This document shows positions 36,642 through 46,800 of a stretch of DNA of 64,000 nt, one piece after another. A program made the translations under genes and the position numbers. Each line of letters opens with the position of its first letter. Position 1 is the stretch's first letter. Origin of the DNA: GCA-2746795 sp963747345 (GTDB taxonomy: Bacteria > Chloroflexota > Anaerolineae > Promineifilales > Promineifilaceae); contig CAVVFA010000035.1 of NCBI GenBank assembly GCA_963747345.1, forward strand, positions 1-64,000, written 5' to 3'. The notes beneath the pieces are model-generated. The model ran no database searches and was not told the origin of the DNA. It was given only the letters and a program-made list of their open reading frames with translations.

Positions 36642-37823
36642 TCAGATCGCAATCGCTTCGCGGGCTATTCTCAATAAAGTGTCACTTGCTTCCCAGTTGA
36701 AGAGTGCCTGTGGCATGGCAATCACAATCATCTCTTCACGGGGATAAATCCATGCCGTTGTGCCACTTACGCCATTCCATCCCACCTGTGGTTCATCCGT
36801 TACTTGAACCCCAATACCGAAGCCAAATCCCATGCCAGGCAATGGCTCGTTATTAAAGCGTACAGGGAAAGTCGAACCAGTGAGTTGATTGGTGGTCATT
36901 GCTGTGACGGTGCTCTGCTTAAGCACTCGAACGCCATCCAACTCACCGCCATTTGCCAGCATCAACATAAAACGCAAGTAGTCTGGCATACTGGAGACAA
37001 GTCCGGCACCGCCCGAAGGCACTGCCTCTGGGCGCACAAAGGGGCTAGTGATCACGTCATCTAATATCGATAACCCATTCTCATCAGGGGCACCATACAA
37101 AGGACCAAGACGTTCGAGCTTGCCTTGGGGCACATAAAAGCTTGTATCTTGCATGCCGAGCGGTTCAAAAATATGCTCGCGCAAAAATACATCAAAAGGC
37201 TTCCCCGAAATCAGTTCGATCAAATACCCAAGAACATCGTGGGACAGGCTGTAGTGCCAAGTTGTTCCTGGCTGGGCAGCCAGCGGTAATTCAGACACTT
37301 TTTGGATGATCTTTGGCAAAGGGAACTGCAAAGTGAGAATCGGGCTGAGTATCTTCGATTCGCGATATATCTCTTCGATTGGCTCCGTGTTGATACCGTA
37401 TCCCAGGCCGGACGTGTGGGTCAGCAAATGCCAGAAGGTGATTTCCTTCGTTAGTACACCCAGTTCAATATCTGCACTGGCGCTCTCTTGCAAGACTTTG
37501 AAGTTACTAAACTCGGGAATCCATTTAGATACCGGATCATTTAGATTGAAGTGCCCTTCTTCGTAAAGGATCAAGGCTGCTACGGAAGTGATGGGTTTCG
37601 TGAGGGAATAAATGCGAAAGAGGCTGTCCGGTTGAATGGGCTTGTTAGCGGCGAGGTCGAGTTTTCCGTAACACCCGAAGTGTACCACCTGGCCGCGGCG
37701 TGCTATCAACGTGGCTATACCAGCGAGTTTGCCTTGATCTATAAAGGCCTGCATAGCCGTATGCATATCGCTCAGACGACCAGATGACATCCCCACGCTT
37801 TCAGGTGCAATTGTCTCAATCAT
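36642..37823 (-). CDS. Serine hydrolase, class C beta-lactamase/esterase family
   Basis: 393 residues. The active serine motif SxxK is YSLTKPIT, inside PDSLFRIYSLTKPITSVA. The second motif is the Tyr in TWHYSLSHDVLGYLIE. The C-terminal GVSGTTAWIYP replaces the KTG-like third motif, as in EstB-type esterases and D-aminopeptidases. No signal peptide, so probably a cytoplasmic esterase or peptidase rather than a true beta-lactamase. It is followed 24 bp later by an attC-like site, so it looks like one gene cassette. Such hydrolases are common cassette cargo. Confidence 0.9.
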   Translation of the reverse strand: MIETIAPESVGMSSGRLSDMHTAMQAFIDQGKLAGIATLIARRGQVVHFGCYGKLDLAANKPIQPDSLFRIYSLTKPITSVAALILYEEGHFNLNDPVSKWIPEFSNFKVLQESASADIELGVLTKEITFWHLLTHTSGLGYGINTEPIEEIYRESKILSPILTLQFPLPKIIQKVSELPLAAQPGTTWHYSLSHDVLGYLIELISGKPFDVFLREHIFEPLGMQDTSFYVPQGKLERLGPLYGAPDENGLSILDDVITSPFVRPEAVPSGGAGLVSSMPDYLRFMLMLANGGELDGVRVLKQSTVTAMTTNQLTGSTFPVRFNNEPLPGMGFGFGIGVQVTDEPQVGWNGVSGTTAWIYPREEMIVIAMPQALFNWEASDTLLRIAREAIAI

Positions 37824-37883
37824 GCTTGCCTCTAGGACAAATAGTCAGTTTTGAATGAAAGGAAGCGCCAGACGGAAGGCCGA

Positions 37884-38002
37884 CTAACAAATGTGATAAG
37901 CCGCGCCTCCGGACAACGGCCGTTTTCCAAAATTTCCATCGCGTCGGCTTCATCGGCAGTTAGTCGGCCGTTTCGGCAATTTGACCTGCCGAGCCGACTA
38001 AC
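37884..38002. repeat. Cassette-junction mini-element, internally deleted copy
   Basis: CGACTAACAAATGTGATAAG at one end and GACCTGCCGAGCCGACTAAC at the other, with ATCGCGTCGGCTTCATCGG and CGGCCGTTT motifs inside. The GTCTAGTAATA middle found in other copies is missing. Confidence 0.75.
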
Positions 38003-38071
38003 GTGGCGGTTCAGACGCTTGGCCGGAGTGCAGACCGCGAAGGGCGAGTCGCCTGCAACTGCGGGTTCGGC
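37996..38071 (-). other. attC-like site after the alpha/beta hydrolase gene
   Basis: The minus strand begins GCCGAAC and ends GTTAGTC. Arms CCGCAGTTGCAG and CTGCACTCCGG pair with one mismatch and one extrahelical T. The outer boundary toward the hydrolase stop (38130) is uncertain; another ~50 GC-rich bases lie there. Confidence 0.45.
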
Positions 38072-38129
38072 GGCACGCCGTCCGTGTAAGACACAGGGCC
38101 GGGGGCGACGGTGTGGCACAGTTCACTCG

Positions 38130-38858
38130 CTACTCCGGCACTGCTTCAAGGAGGAGTGCCGCGACTGCCTCTGGAATGATAATCATTGCATCATGACCGC
38201 TGACCAACTCGTGATAGGTCCACCCGGGTTGTGTACGCGCCCGCTCCGCGAACCACACAAATTCAGTATCCGCAGGTTCCCCTCCCGGAGACCGGAGATA
38301 AATGTAGGTTCGTGGGATTGTGGGCGCGCCGTCGTTCGTAAAGCGGACGGCTTCGAGCAACGTATTGACTGGCTGGGGTGTGATTTTGTCGAGGACCCAG
38401 TGCTTATCGACCTCGGAGGTAATGCCAAACGGACGCTCAAGAAAGGGATAGGGTAAGCGCCATCCATCAACCAAGAGGGCTTCGAGGTCCACGCCTTCGC
38501 CGTATGGCGGTCGGAAAATATCGCGCAGAGATTGTCCGTCTTCAGGAACAAAGGCGTCCAGGTACACGAGCCCGGTCACCCGTTCTGGTGCGCGATCGGC
38601 GACGCCTGCGATGACCATCCCACTATAGCTGTGCCCAACCAAGACAACATCGGTCAGATCTTCATATATCAGAACGTTGAGGATGTCCTGAATATGGGTC
38701 GAAAGGTTGATCTCAGGCGATGCCAGGTGACTGCGCTCCCCTAAGCCCGTGAGAGTCGGCGTATAGACAGTATGGCCAGCAGCCTGCAAATGGGGAGTTA
38801 CTCGTTTCCAACACCAACCACCGTGCCAACCGCCATGGACAAGGACAAAGGTTCCCAT
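38130..38858 (-). CDS. Alpha/beta hydrolase
   Basis: 242 residues of the esterase/hydroxynitrile-lyase-like branch. The N-terminus FVLVHGGWHGGWCW carries the oxyanion HGG. VVLVGHSYSGMVIAG holds the nucleophile Ser in GHSYSG. Asp is likely in VYLDAFVPEDG or later, and His in ELVSGHDAMII near the C-terminus. Soluble. A substrate such as a small ester or polyketide lactone is possible but not predictable. Single gene between attC-like sites, so a cassette candidate. Confidence 0.9.
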   Translation of the reverse strand: MGTFVLVHGGWHGGWCWKRVTPHLQAAGHTVYTPTLTGLGERSHLASPEINLSTHIQDILNVLIYEDLTDVVLVGHSYSGMVIAGVADRAPERVTGLVYLDAFVPEDGQSLRDIFRPPYGEGVDLEALLVDGWRLPYPFLERPFGITSEVDKHWVLDKITPQPVNTLLEAVRFTNDGAPTIPRTYIYLRSPGGEPADTEFVWFAERARTQPGWTYHELVSGHDAMIIIPEAVAALLLEAVPE

Positions 38859-38995
38859 CTGAAATACCTCCTGGAAGAGAGTGTGTATGGAGTGAAATAC
38901 ATTTTGTTGGTCGCCTCAGTATAGCACCAGATCACGGTCCGCACGTCACCCGTTTGATGTGAACCTGTTGATTGGCTACACCTGGAGAAGCGGCC

Positions 38996-39165
38996 CAACT
39001 AATGAGATAAGCCGTGCCATTCGGTAACGGCCGTTTTCCAAAATTGTCAGCGCGTCGGCTTCATCGGTAGGTAGTCGGCCGTTTCGTTCACGCCACAACC
39101 CCCGTCTAGTAATACGGGTAATATGGGGGTAAAAATCGACAATTTGACCTGCCGAGCCGACTAAC
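38996..39165. repeat. Cassette-junction mini-element, full-length copy 2
   Basis: Begins CCAACTAATGAGATAAGCCG and ends TGACCTGCCGAGCCGACTAA. It contains GCGTCGGCTTCATCGG, one intact AACGGCCGTT, one partial, and GTCTAGTAATACGGG. It aligns with the copy at 36359-36531 along its whole length. Confidence 0.8.
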
Positions 39166-39285
39166 GCCTGAGTTATGCCGATTGTGAGTTTAGCAACGAC
39201 ACCTTCAATTACCAGAACGATTGTGGTCCAAGCTGCTTTCAATTAAAGCCGCAATTAGCAATGCGGCACCAACGATTTGTTGGGC
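39159..39285 (-). other. attC-like site after the acyl-CoA ligase gene
   Basis: Minus strand GCCCAAC ... GTTAGTC, 127 bp. Arms GTTGGTGCCGCATTG and CAATCGGCATAAC pair with one extrahelical C. It starts 5 bp beyond the ligase stop. Confidence 0.55.
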
Positions 39286-39289
39286 GGCA

Positions 39290-40861
39290 CTACTGCTTGG
39301 CAATTGATGTGTCTTTGCCCCGTAAAATGTATTTTTGAACTTTCCCCGTCGCCGTTTTAGGCAGATCATCCACAAATGTTACCCATTGCGGCGTCTTAAA
39401 ATGTGCGAGACGATCATGTATAAACTGTTTCATCTCGTCCTCTGTTGCCGTTGTGCCTGGGCGCAATACCACAAAAGCATGAGGCGATTCGCCCCACTTC
39501 TTATGAGGCATACCCACAACTGCCGCTTCTTGTACAGCCGGGTGGTGCAATAGCACGCCTTCAACTTCCACCGAGGAGATGTTCTCGCCACCGCTAATGA
39601 TTACATCCTTGAAGCGGTCACGAATCTCAATGTAGCCATCAACATGCACCACAGCGGCATCACCTGAGTGGAACCAACCGTCACGTATCGCAGCGGCCGT
39701 GGCTTCAGGGTCGTTGAAGTAGCCTTTCATGACCGCGTTTCCCCGCACCACAATTTCGCCAATTGTCATGCCATCATGTGGCACTTCGACATCATTAACG
39801 TCCATAACGATGAGTTCACCGGAGGTGATAAGCTCAACGCCTTGTCGCGCCTTGATAACTGCGCGTTCTTGTGGCGAGAGTTGAAGGTGTTCTGGGCGTT
39901 CTTCGCAAATAGTGATAAACGGCGATGTCTCTGTTAACCCATAAACTTGGGTCAGTTCCCAGCCCAGGTCACCCTCGACGCGTTCAATGGTGGCGGCAGC
40001 CGGTGGGGCACCGGCTGTAAGCAAACGCACGCCCCGGCGTACGTTGTGGCGCAACGCTTCAGGCGCATTGGCAACACCAATGAGTACCGTCGGAGCAGCG
40101 CAAAACATGCTGATGTTCTCGCTCTCAATCAGTTCAAAAATGGTGCCTGGCTCAACTTTGCGTAAGCAGATATGGGTCGCACCCCGCGCTGTGACAATCC
40201 ACACAAACGTCCACCCATTGGCATGAAACATCGGCAGCGTCCAAAGATAGCGATCTTTGGGCGCTAAAGCATAATGCGCCAGCGTTCCCACCACGTTCAG
40301 ATAGGCATTGCGATGGGTAATCATCACCCCTTTAGGACGCGCCGTAGTGCCGCTGGTGTAGTTGATAGAAATGAGGTCGTTTTCAGCAATAGCCGGACGT
40401 ATAAAGTCGGTTGCCGCAGCGGTCAGGGTCGCTTCATAGTCAAGCCAACCCTCTCTGGCGCCTTCCAGAGCCACAAATTGCTCAACGTTTGGTAACTGGG
40501 CGCGAACGCTGTCTACAGCTTCAAGATAGTCGCTGTGGGCGCACACAATACGCGCGCCACTGTGATTGATAATATAGGCGAAGTCATCAGCGATGAGCCG
40601 ATAGTTAATCGGCACAACAACCGCTCCAATCTGTGGCACAGCATAAAATGACTCAAGTTGAGCATGGGTGTTAGGCGCAATATAAGCCACCCGGTCGCCC
40701 GGCTTAACGCCGAACGCTTGCAAGGCCGAGGACCATCGGTCACAACGTTCAAAGAACTGCCCATAAGTTAGCCGCAGTTCTCCATCTACAACCGCTTCAC
40801 GGTCAGCGTACAATCTGCGCGCTCGTCGCGCAAACTCCAAGGGTGATAAAGGGACTTCCAT
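39290..40861 (-). CDS. AMP-dependent acyl-CoA synthetase/ligase
   Basis: 523 residues of the ANL superfamily. The ATP loop is SINYTSGTTARPKGVMITHR; the A5-type motif VYGLTETSPF; the A7/A8 region is FHSGDAAVVHVDGYIEIRDR; the end DLPKTATGKVQK has the catalytic Lys. It activates a carboxylic acid to an acyl-AMP and then an acyl-CoA; medium-chain or aromatic substrates are typical for this branch. GAGGAGG precedes the ATG by 7 bases. At 1.57 kb it is large for a gene cassette but is followed by an attC-like site. It could feed acyl groups to lipid enzymes, but no link is shown. Confidence 0.93.
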   Translation of the reverse strand: MEVPLSPLEFARRARRLYADREAVVDGELRLTYGQFFERCDRWSSALQAFGVKPGDRVAYIAPNTHAQLESFYAVPQIGAVVVPINYRLIADDFAYIINHSGARIVCAHSDYLEAVDSVRAQLPNVEQFVALEGAREGWLDYEATLTAAATDFIRPAIAENDLISINYTSGTTARPKGVMITHRNAYLNVVGTLAHYALAPKDRYLWTLPMFHANGWTFVWIVTARGATHICLRKVEPGTIFELIESENISMFCAAPTVLIGVANAPEALRHNVRRGVRLLTAGAPPAAATIERVEGDLGWELTQVYGLTETSPFITICEERPEHLQLSPQERAVIKARQGVELITSGELIVMDVNDVEVPHDGMTIGEIVVRGNAVMKGYFNDPEATAAAIRDGWFHSGDAAVVHVDGYIEIRDRFKDVIISGGENISSVEVEGVLLHHPAVQEAAVVGMPHKKWGESPHAFVVLRPGTTATEDEMKQFIHDRLAHFKTPQWVTFVDDLPKTATGKVQKYILRGKDTSIAKQ

Positions 40862-41698
40862 ATTTCCACCTCCTCTGGTGTAAGTAGATTAAACAGTCTG
40901 ATTATTTAGGATTATGAAGGTTTGACGTGATCGTTTACCATTCGATTTTGGTAACAGGTGAGAAAGTAATTTTTGAAGCTGTCCAGCACCTTCTTTAACT
41001 GAAATCTCGTTGTCGTCTTAGGCACTGCCTGCTGGAGAAAGATTGAACCAGCTGATAATTACAGATATAAGGTGAGGAATGGGATACGCCCGAAGATTTT
41101 ATACCTTCAACTAGTGTATTACTGCTCAGGATTCTCGTCCATATTAGGAATTAATTCACAAGTCAGGCCTGACGATGATTCGGCTGATTTATCCATCGGT
41201 GCAAGGCAAGCGGCCGTTGCCGTTACTCATCCACCCCATTACCAGGCAACCCCACGGCTGCCGCTCATTGGTCGAGCATGCCGTCATAGGTGATGGCCAC
41301 ATGCATCACCAAGCCAAAACAGACGGTTAGGTGGCGTAACCAGGAACAGACTCTGGTAAGGGGAACTGTTGGGGGGAAATATGGCCTTGTCTACGTATCT
41401 ACAACGGCCGTTTGCCAGTTAGGCGACAAAGGAGCATTTTTGAGGAGATTGGGGGCTGTTCTACCCAAACGGCCGTTTCCCATGCAACCTAGAGCTGCCC
41501 AACGTCAGCTTCAGCAGGTGCGAGAAGAATCCAACTTTTTGGTGGGGGGGGGGGACACCTTTGCGCACCATACACTCAAATCGTGAATGAGCCCTGATCT
41601 CGCACTCCGCTACAAGCGTTGTTAGGCAGCGCAACGATAGTAGGAAGAGGGTATGTATTCAAATTCCTCTACCCAAATCGCATCGCGGGGACGAGTCC
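40862..41698. other. Long gene-free stretch with an attC half-site
   Basis: No ORF here has family resemblance; the plus-strand frame at 41290-41586 is not convincing. It holds three AACGGCCGTT-like copies, a G10 homopolymer near 41547, and at 41604-41627 the sequence TACAAGCGTTGTTAGGC. On the minus strand that reads GCCTAAC-AACGCTTGTAGCGG, a good left half of an attC next to the downstream methyltransferase stop; I cannot find its right half. Confidence 0.45.
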
Positions 41699-42412
41699 TC
41701 AGTAAATTCCCGGAATCAACCGATAGTGCACGCGCCGTGCATAGTCTCGATAGCCCGGCAACTCTTCCTGAAGAGTCTGGTCTTCCAGTGCGGTTCTGAT
41801 CACCGCGATGATCAACGCCACCGCCGCTGGAATAAGTGTCCACACCGAGCTTAAAGCCAGCACAATGCCCAGTAGTGGCAGAATATTCCCGGCATAGCCA
41901 GGATGCCGCACAATCCGGTATGGGCCACTGTCACACATCACATGCCCTCTATCCGTCTGAATACGTACCGTGCTGGAGAAAAAGCGATTCTCTACAAATG
42001 CCCATACAGCGAAAGCGTATCCGAGCGAGATCAAGATGAAGCCGAGCACGATGAGCCATAGCGGGAATTCGGGTGACCAGCCAAAGCGGTGATCCAGCCC
42101 TGCCACAATGACCAGTGGGAAACTTATACTCAGCGCCATCAGCGGAGCAAGCACTCTGTCCCAAGCCTTCGCGCTTTGGATCTTCTCAATATTTTGTCGT
42201 TCGGCCGTCAACCCCGGATGCCGCCATTCCGCCCAAATGCGCCCTCCTATGCCGGCGGCAACGATCAGCAGGGAATAGACCCACGCCTGCCACCAACCGA
42301 AATCCCCTCCGCATACCAAGAGAACTAGTGGTATGGAGAGATACACCACAATTAAACGGATCCACTGGCGAGGGGACGCTGTTTGAACCGCCTTTTGATT
42401 ATCTGGTTCCAT
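41699..42412 (-). CDS. Isoprenylcysteine carboxyl methyltransferase (ICMT)-family membrane protein
   Basis: 237 residues with about five membrane segments. The C-terminal signature is SGPYRIVRHPGYAGNIL, then ALEDQTLQEELPGYRDYARR and VHYRLIPGIY, typical of ICMT/PEMT-like membrane methyltransferases that use SAM. The real substrate in bacteria is mostly unknown; phospholipids or small hydrophobic thiols are candidates. Single gene, no operon partner, with an attC half-site 70 bp beyond its stop. A cassette candidate. Confidence 0.85.
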   Translation of the reverse strand: MEPDNQKAVQTASPRQWIRLIVVYLSIPLVLLVCGGDFGWWQAWVYSLLIVAAGIGGRIWAEWRHPGLTAERQNIEKIQSAKAWDRVLAPLMALSISFPLVIVAGLDHRFGWSPEFPLWLIVLGFILISLGYAFAVWAFVENRFFSSTVRIQTDRGHVMCDSGPYRIVRHPGYAGNILPLLGIVLALSSVWTLIPAAVALIIAVIRTALEDQTLQEELPGYRDYARRVHYRLIPGIY

Positions 42413-42439
42413 AACATACTATTCCTTCGAACCACGTAT

Positions 42440-42515
42440 CAGTCTGAGTGAGCGCGGCGTTTTTCGGGCAGCGTCAGCGCCCGAAAAACATCCGTGTTAA
42501 TGCATTTGTTAAATG
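42440..42515 (-). other. attC-like hairpin after the first GNAT gene
   Basis: Minus strand ATTTAACAAATGCATTAACA, then GTTTTTCGGGC-GCTGACGCT-GCCCGAAAAAC, then GCCGCGCTCAC. The left core ATTTAAC matches RYYYAAC, and the AACAAATGC..CGG start resembles many environmental attC sites. The right core seems eroded. Confidence 0.5.
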
Positions 42516-42522
42516 GTTCTTG

Positions 42523-42981
42523 TCACAGCTTCAAAATGAGCCGTAGCATGTCTTTAAGTTGGATTTCATTTTCAAAAATTGGTTCATCATAATTGTTGAT
42601 GAAATGGTCTTTGCGTATTGAGTCCACTCGAAATCCAAAACGTTGATAAAATGTTAATTGATAACCAAAGGTTCCAGTTCCTAATTCCACTGATTCAATA
42701 TTCATCTCTCTGAGACTGTCCAGAACAAATTGGAGTAATTGTGACCCAATACCTGATTTCTGGTTTTCCGGCAAGACAGCGATATTGAATAACTCAATTC
42801 TGTTCTTGTCTATGGGTTTTAAAACACAGACTCCAACTATTTCTTCCTGGATTACAGCCACATAACATAATGAGTCTTCTAAATATTGGTTTACTCGTTC
42901 AATTGATGGATCCGCCTCCAGTAACAGTTTTTGGGGAACCAAGCCTGGAGAGATTTCCTTAATTTCTATCATTTTTTCCAT
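42523..42981 (-). CDS. GNAT-family N-acetyltransferase
   Basis: 152 residues. The acetyl-CoA site is NIAVLPENQKSGIGSQLLQF (motif A, Q/RxxGxG). IESVELGTGTFGYQLTFYQRFGFR forms the C-terminal beta strands and the YQRxGF helix. The substrate is unknown; proteins of this size modify small amines or aminoglycosides. AT-rich, as is its GNAT neighbour, and unlike the GC-richer host genes. GNATs are among the commonest cassette genes. The start may be three codons downstream (42972). Confidence 0.9.
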   Translation of the reverse strand: MEKMIEIKEISPGLVPQKLLLEADPSIERVNQYLEDSLCYVAVIQEEIVGVCVLKPIDKNRIELFNIAVLPENQKSGIGSQLLQFVLDSLREMNIESVELGTGTFGYQLTFYQRFGFRVDSIRKDHFINNYDEPIFENEIQLKDMLRLILKL

Positions 42982-43010
42982 TTAGGTAAACCATAAAAAG
43001 TTCTTAAAAT

Positions 43011-43119
43011 TACCAACACGCAAAATTGTGGTTTCCTTCAAGGAAAAGCGGGTTTTGCACAATTTTATTTCCAAAAACTTTCCCGCTTTTACCTAATCCT
43101 TGAACGGCTTGCGTTATCC
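43011..43119 (-). other. attC-like site after the second GNAT gene
   Basis: Three successive pairing segments: AACGCAA with TTGCGTGTT, TTCAAGGA with TCCTTGAA, AAAAGCGGG with CCCGCTTTT, separated by unpaired bases. This stepped stem is the shape of a folded attC strand. The cores (GGATAAC, GTTGGTA) are imperfect. Confidence 0.5.
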
Positions 43120-43143
43120 GCAAGTGGGTGCAGCATAAATAAC

Positions 43144-43782
43144 TCACGTAAGGTAGGCTCGACTTGCGATATGAAATTCTTCTTGAGAATAACGATACTC
43201 TTTCTTCTTTGGCTTAAAAAGCTTATCGTATTCTTCAGCAGCCATTGCATCAACACTGTATACTTCGCTTTCAAAATATCGCCATTCGTGCCCTTCCAAG
43301 AAACCTTTCTCAAGTTCAAGCACTAACAGACTATATGGGAATTGGCGTTCAGCATCACTGATGCCGTAATCTTTAGAGCCTTTGAATCCATGTTTGCAAT
43401 AATTATGTGGATGACCGTGAATGACTATGGCTTTGTACCCCATTTTCAGTGCTATCTGCCTTGAGTGAGAAATCAATGCAGAGCCGATACCTTGTCTTTG
43501 GTAGGCAGGCAAAACACTTATGGGACCAAACGTCGCTATCTCCACCTTGGTGTCGGCTTCATTGGCAATATATGCTTTGGTATACATGATGTTCCCGACA
43601 ATCTTATCTTTGAGAACAGCTATGAAGTCCAGTTCTGGAATGAAATCTGGGTGGGATCTCATTTTGTGGACGAGATAATGCTCGTCACAGCCCGGAACAT
43701 ACAAGTTCCAAAAGGCTTCTCGCGTTAGTTCTTCGACTTCTCTATATTCGCTCTCAACTTCATGTCTGATAGATATTTTCAC
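43144..43782 (-). CDS. GNAT-family N-acetyltransferase
   Basis: 212 residues. The core motif A is GPISVLPAYQRQGIGSALIS (RQGIGSAL), with MGYKAIVIHGHPHNYCKHGF following. The longer C-terminus, FSEVYSVDAMAAEEYDKLF-like, resembles the YhbS branch of predicted acetyltransferases. Acetyl-CoA-dependent transfer to a small molecule is likely; the substrate is unknown. AT-rich codon use, single gene, flanked by an attC-like site and a partial mini-element, so a strong cassette candidate. Confidence 0.9.
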   Translation of the reverse strand: MKISIRHEVESEYREVEELTREAFWNLYVPGCDEHYLVHKMRSHPDFIPELDFIAVLKDKIVGNIMYTKAYIANEADTKVEIATFGPISVLPAYQRQGIGSALISHSRQIALKMGYKAIVIHGHPHNYCKHGFKGSKDYGISDAERQFPYSLLVLELEKGFLEGHEWRYFESEVYSVDAMAAEEYDKLFKPKKKEYRYSQEEFHIASRAYLT

Positions 43783-43823
43783 GTATCATCCACTCCAACA
43801 TTAGATGAACCTTGTTTTGCCGC

Positions 43824-43875
43824 CTAACAAATGAGATAAGCTGCGCCATCCGGTAACGGCCGTTTTCCCAAAAGC
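43824..43875. repeat. Truncated copy of the cassette-junction mini-element
   Basis: GCCTAACAAATGAGATAAGC, then CTGCGCCATCCGG and an AACGGCCGTT copy, ending abruptly before the WD40 gene stop. The minus-strand end GTTAGGC fits the attC right core perfectly. Confidence 0.7.
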
Positions 43876-43884
43876 AAATAGCGT

Positions 43885-46800
43885 TCAAGGGCAGGTTTGC
43901 ACATGCAAAAACTTGCGGCATTCCTCATCCATTAACTCTCTGGTCAGGCGGGATTCAGCCAGAATGAGAAGCTCATTCAGTGCCAGTGTGTATGTCCGCA
44001 CCGTGCCATCGGCCCCGCCTGCCGCTAACTGTTTACCATCCGGACTGAACGAAATGCCAAACACATTACTGAGATTGCCATACAGGCTGAACAGCTCTTC
44101 ACCACTGGCGACATCCCAAACCTTCGCCAAGCGGTCAAACCCGGCCGAAGCCAGTTGAGAGCCATCCTGGTTGAAAGCCAGACGCAGCACCAACCCGGCA
44201 TGACCGGCAAACGTGCGCAGTATGCTGCCCGATGCCACATCCCACAGCGAAATCGTTCCGTCGAAATGACCCATTGCCAATGTCTGCCCATCCGGGCTAA
44301 CAGCTACACCATAAACTTCCTTACCCTCAAAGGAAAACCTTTGTATCTCCTGGGCAGTCATGGCGTCCCATTGGTAGACGATACCATCATCGCCACCGCT
44401 AAAAACGGAACGGCCGTCTGGGGAAAAGGCAAGGCCAGGAGCAATGTTGCCACGGAATGTGGCGATTGCGGTTTCGTGAACAAGGTCCCAGACTGTTGCT
44501 GTGCCATCCCAACTGCTGCTAGCCAGGTGGGTACCATCCGGGCTAAAAGCTAACCCGGTCACCATCGTGGTGTGACCATTCTCAGACATCATGATTTCCC
44601 CGGTTTCACTATCCCAAAGGATGACGAAACCATCGGCGCTACCGGCAGCCAGGCGTTTCCCATCCGGGCTAAAAGCCAGCCCGGTCAAGCCAGCAACGGT
44701 GGCTTCGCCTGCGGACAAAGTATGCATCAGCTCGCCTGTATTGGCTTCCCAAATCTTAACGACGCCATCGATTCCGGCAGAGGCGAAACGGCCGTTATCC
44801 GGAAAATAGGCCACATTCCAAACAATCCCATCATGGGCGGGAATGGTCAACAGTTCATGCCCCGGTGCAGCATCCCACAGGCGTACGCTGCCGTCATAGC
44901 TGGAGGTAGCAATCTGTGATCCATCAGGACTGCCAGCAACGCCGATGACGGTGCTGGCCGAGACAGCCAGGGAGAGCATCTGCTGTCCTGAGGAAGCATC
45001 CCAGACGCGTGTGACGCCATCCTGACCGGCTGTAGCTAAACGGCCATCTGGCAGAAAAGTCAGATCATACATGCCGGACAAACGCGGCAGATTGACCACT
45101 TCTTGACCAGTGGCCGCGTCCCAGATTTTGGTACTGCCATCTTCGCTGGCTGCTGCTACATTTTCCCCATCCGGACTGAAAGTGACACTGTGGATAATGC
45201 CGCCTAGCGTGAACGTGTGCAGTTTTGTGCCATCGTTGGCGTTCCAGAGAGTGACAATGCCATCATCGCCGGCGGTTGCCAGTAAGCTGCCATCGGGATG
45301 TAGGCGATGGCTTTGGCGGGCAGGTCAAAAGGCGGCAGAGCCAGCAGTTCTGTTTGCGTGGAAAATTCCCAAACTTTGGAAACGCCATCCATATTTGCAA
45401 CGGCCAGGCGTTGTCCCATCCGGGCTAAAGCTGATTTGCCCGACACCCAGGTTATAGCCAACCGTGGTCCCCACCGATTGTCCCGCCAGCGTGAATAATT
45501 TGTCTCCGCTGTCGGCATCCCACAAGACCACACTGGTCTCTCCAGCAGTAGCCAGCATATCACCAGCGGGACTAAAGGCGAGGCTGCGACCAAATTCAAG
45601 CAGCTCATCTTGCAAATTGAGCAGCGGTTGGCCTGAATTTGCCTCCCAGACGGTGACATCGCCAAAAGCGCCCATGCTGGCAATCCGGGAACCGTCTGGA
45701 CTGAAAGCGACATCCGGCGCGCCGCCTTCGTGAGGGGAAAAGTACGCAGGAGATGCAGTTCGGGCAGGGACTGGTGCAGGGCGTTGCGTGCTTCCAGAGT
45801 GTCGGCTGTTTCCAGCGCCTGTAAAGCCAGCAGCACACTACGTTCGGCATCCACTTCCAGGTTGGTCACGGCCGCGGCCGCCAGTTCGCGCGAAGAGGCC
45901 AGTTGTTCTGTCTGGATGGCACGCTGCGCAAACACAACGGCCGTTACGCCCAAAATGAGACCAATGAACAAAGCCACTACCAGCAGTGTCGCCCGTTGGC
46001 GTAAGCGCCGGTTGGCAACGGTCTGTTCCTCAGCGCGTATTCGCTCTGCTACAGCCAGTTGGCGGGCTGCCTCTAATTCGCGCTGCTGCTGCGCTTCTCG
46101 TTCACGCTGCTCTTTTTCGGCCAGGGATTGGGACGCATCAAGAAATGTGCGTTCCAGGGCATTCACATTTTCCGCATGTTGCGCTGACCATTCCAGCGTT
46201 TGCGCCAGTCGCGCCCCGCGATAAAGGCCATCGGGATCACGATTTCGCGCATCCCATTCCTGAGCGGCTTCGGTGAGGTGGCGGTGCAGGCGCAGCCCTT
46301 CACGGTCTTCTTCCAGCCAGCCGCGCAGGGTTGGCCATTCACGGATGAGAGCTTCGTGGGCCACTTCGGCGGTATCCTGGTCAGTGGTTACCAAGCGGGC
46401 ATCGGCCAGGGTACTTAACACCTGATGGACGGTTTCCTTGTCTTCTGGTTTGGCAGACAGTTCCGCCAGCGTGACCCGGCGGCGGGTATCAGCCTGGGCA
46501 TCGCCGCCGCCCAATTCGGTCAGGCGCAGGAAAATCTGGCGGGCAATCTGGCGCTGGTCGCGGTCTAACTGGTCGTAGAAGACGGATTCGGCCGTTTCAG
46601 CGATGGCGCCGCGCACGCCGCCAGAGGCTGTATAGCCGCTGAGGGTGAGGGTGCGACCACGCCGCCGCTGCCAGGTTGCCAGCAGGGCGTGGGAGAGTAG
46701 AGGCAGTGCGCCCGGTTCGGGAATGTGCCCGGCGTCGGCACCTACGTCGTGGAGGAGCAGGTCAACCAGCCCTGCCTCGAACTCCCAATGACCTTGTTTG

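Noticed and set aside
41290..41586. Plus-strand ORF in the gene-free stretch
   Set aside because: It contains two AACGGCCGTT copies and a G10 run, has no ribosome site, and shows no family resemblance.
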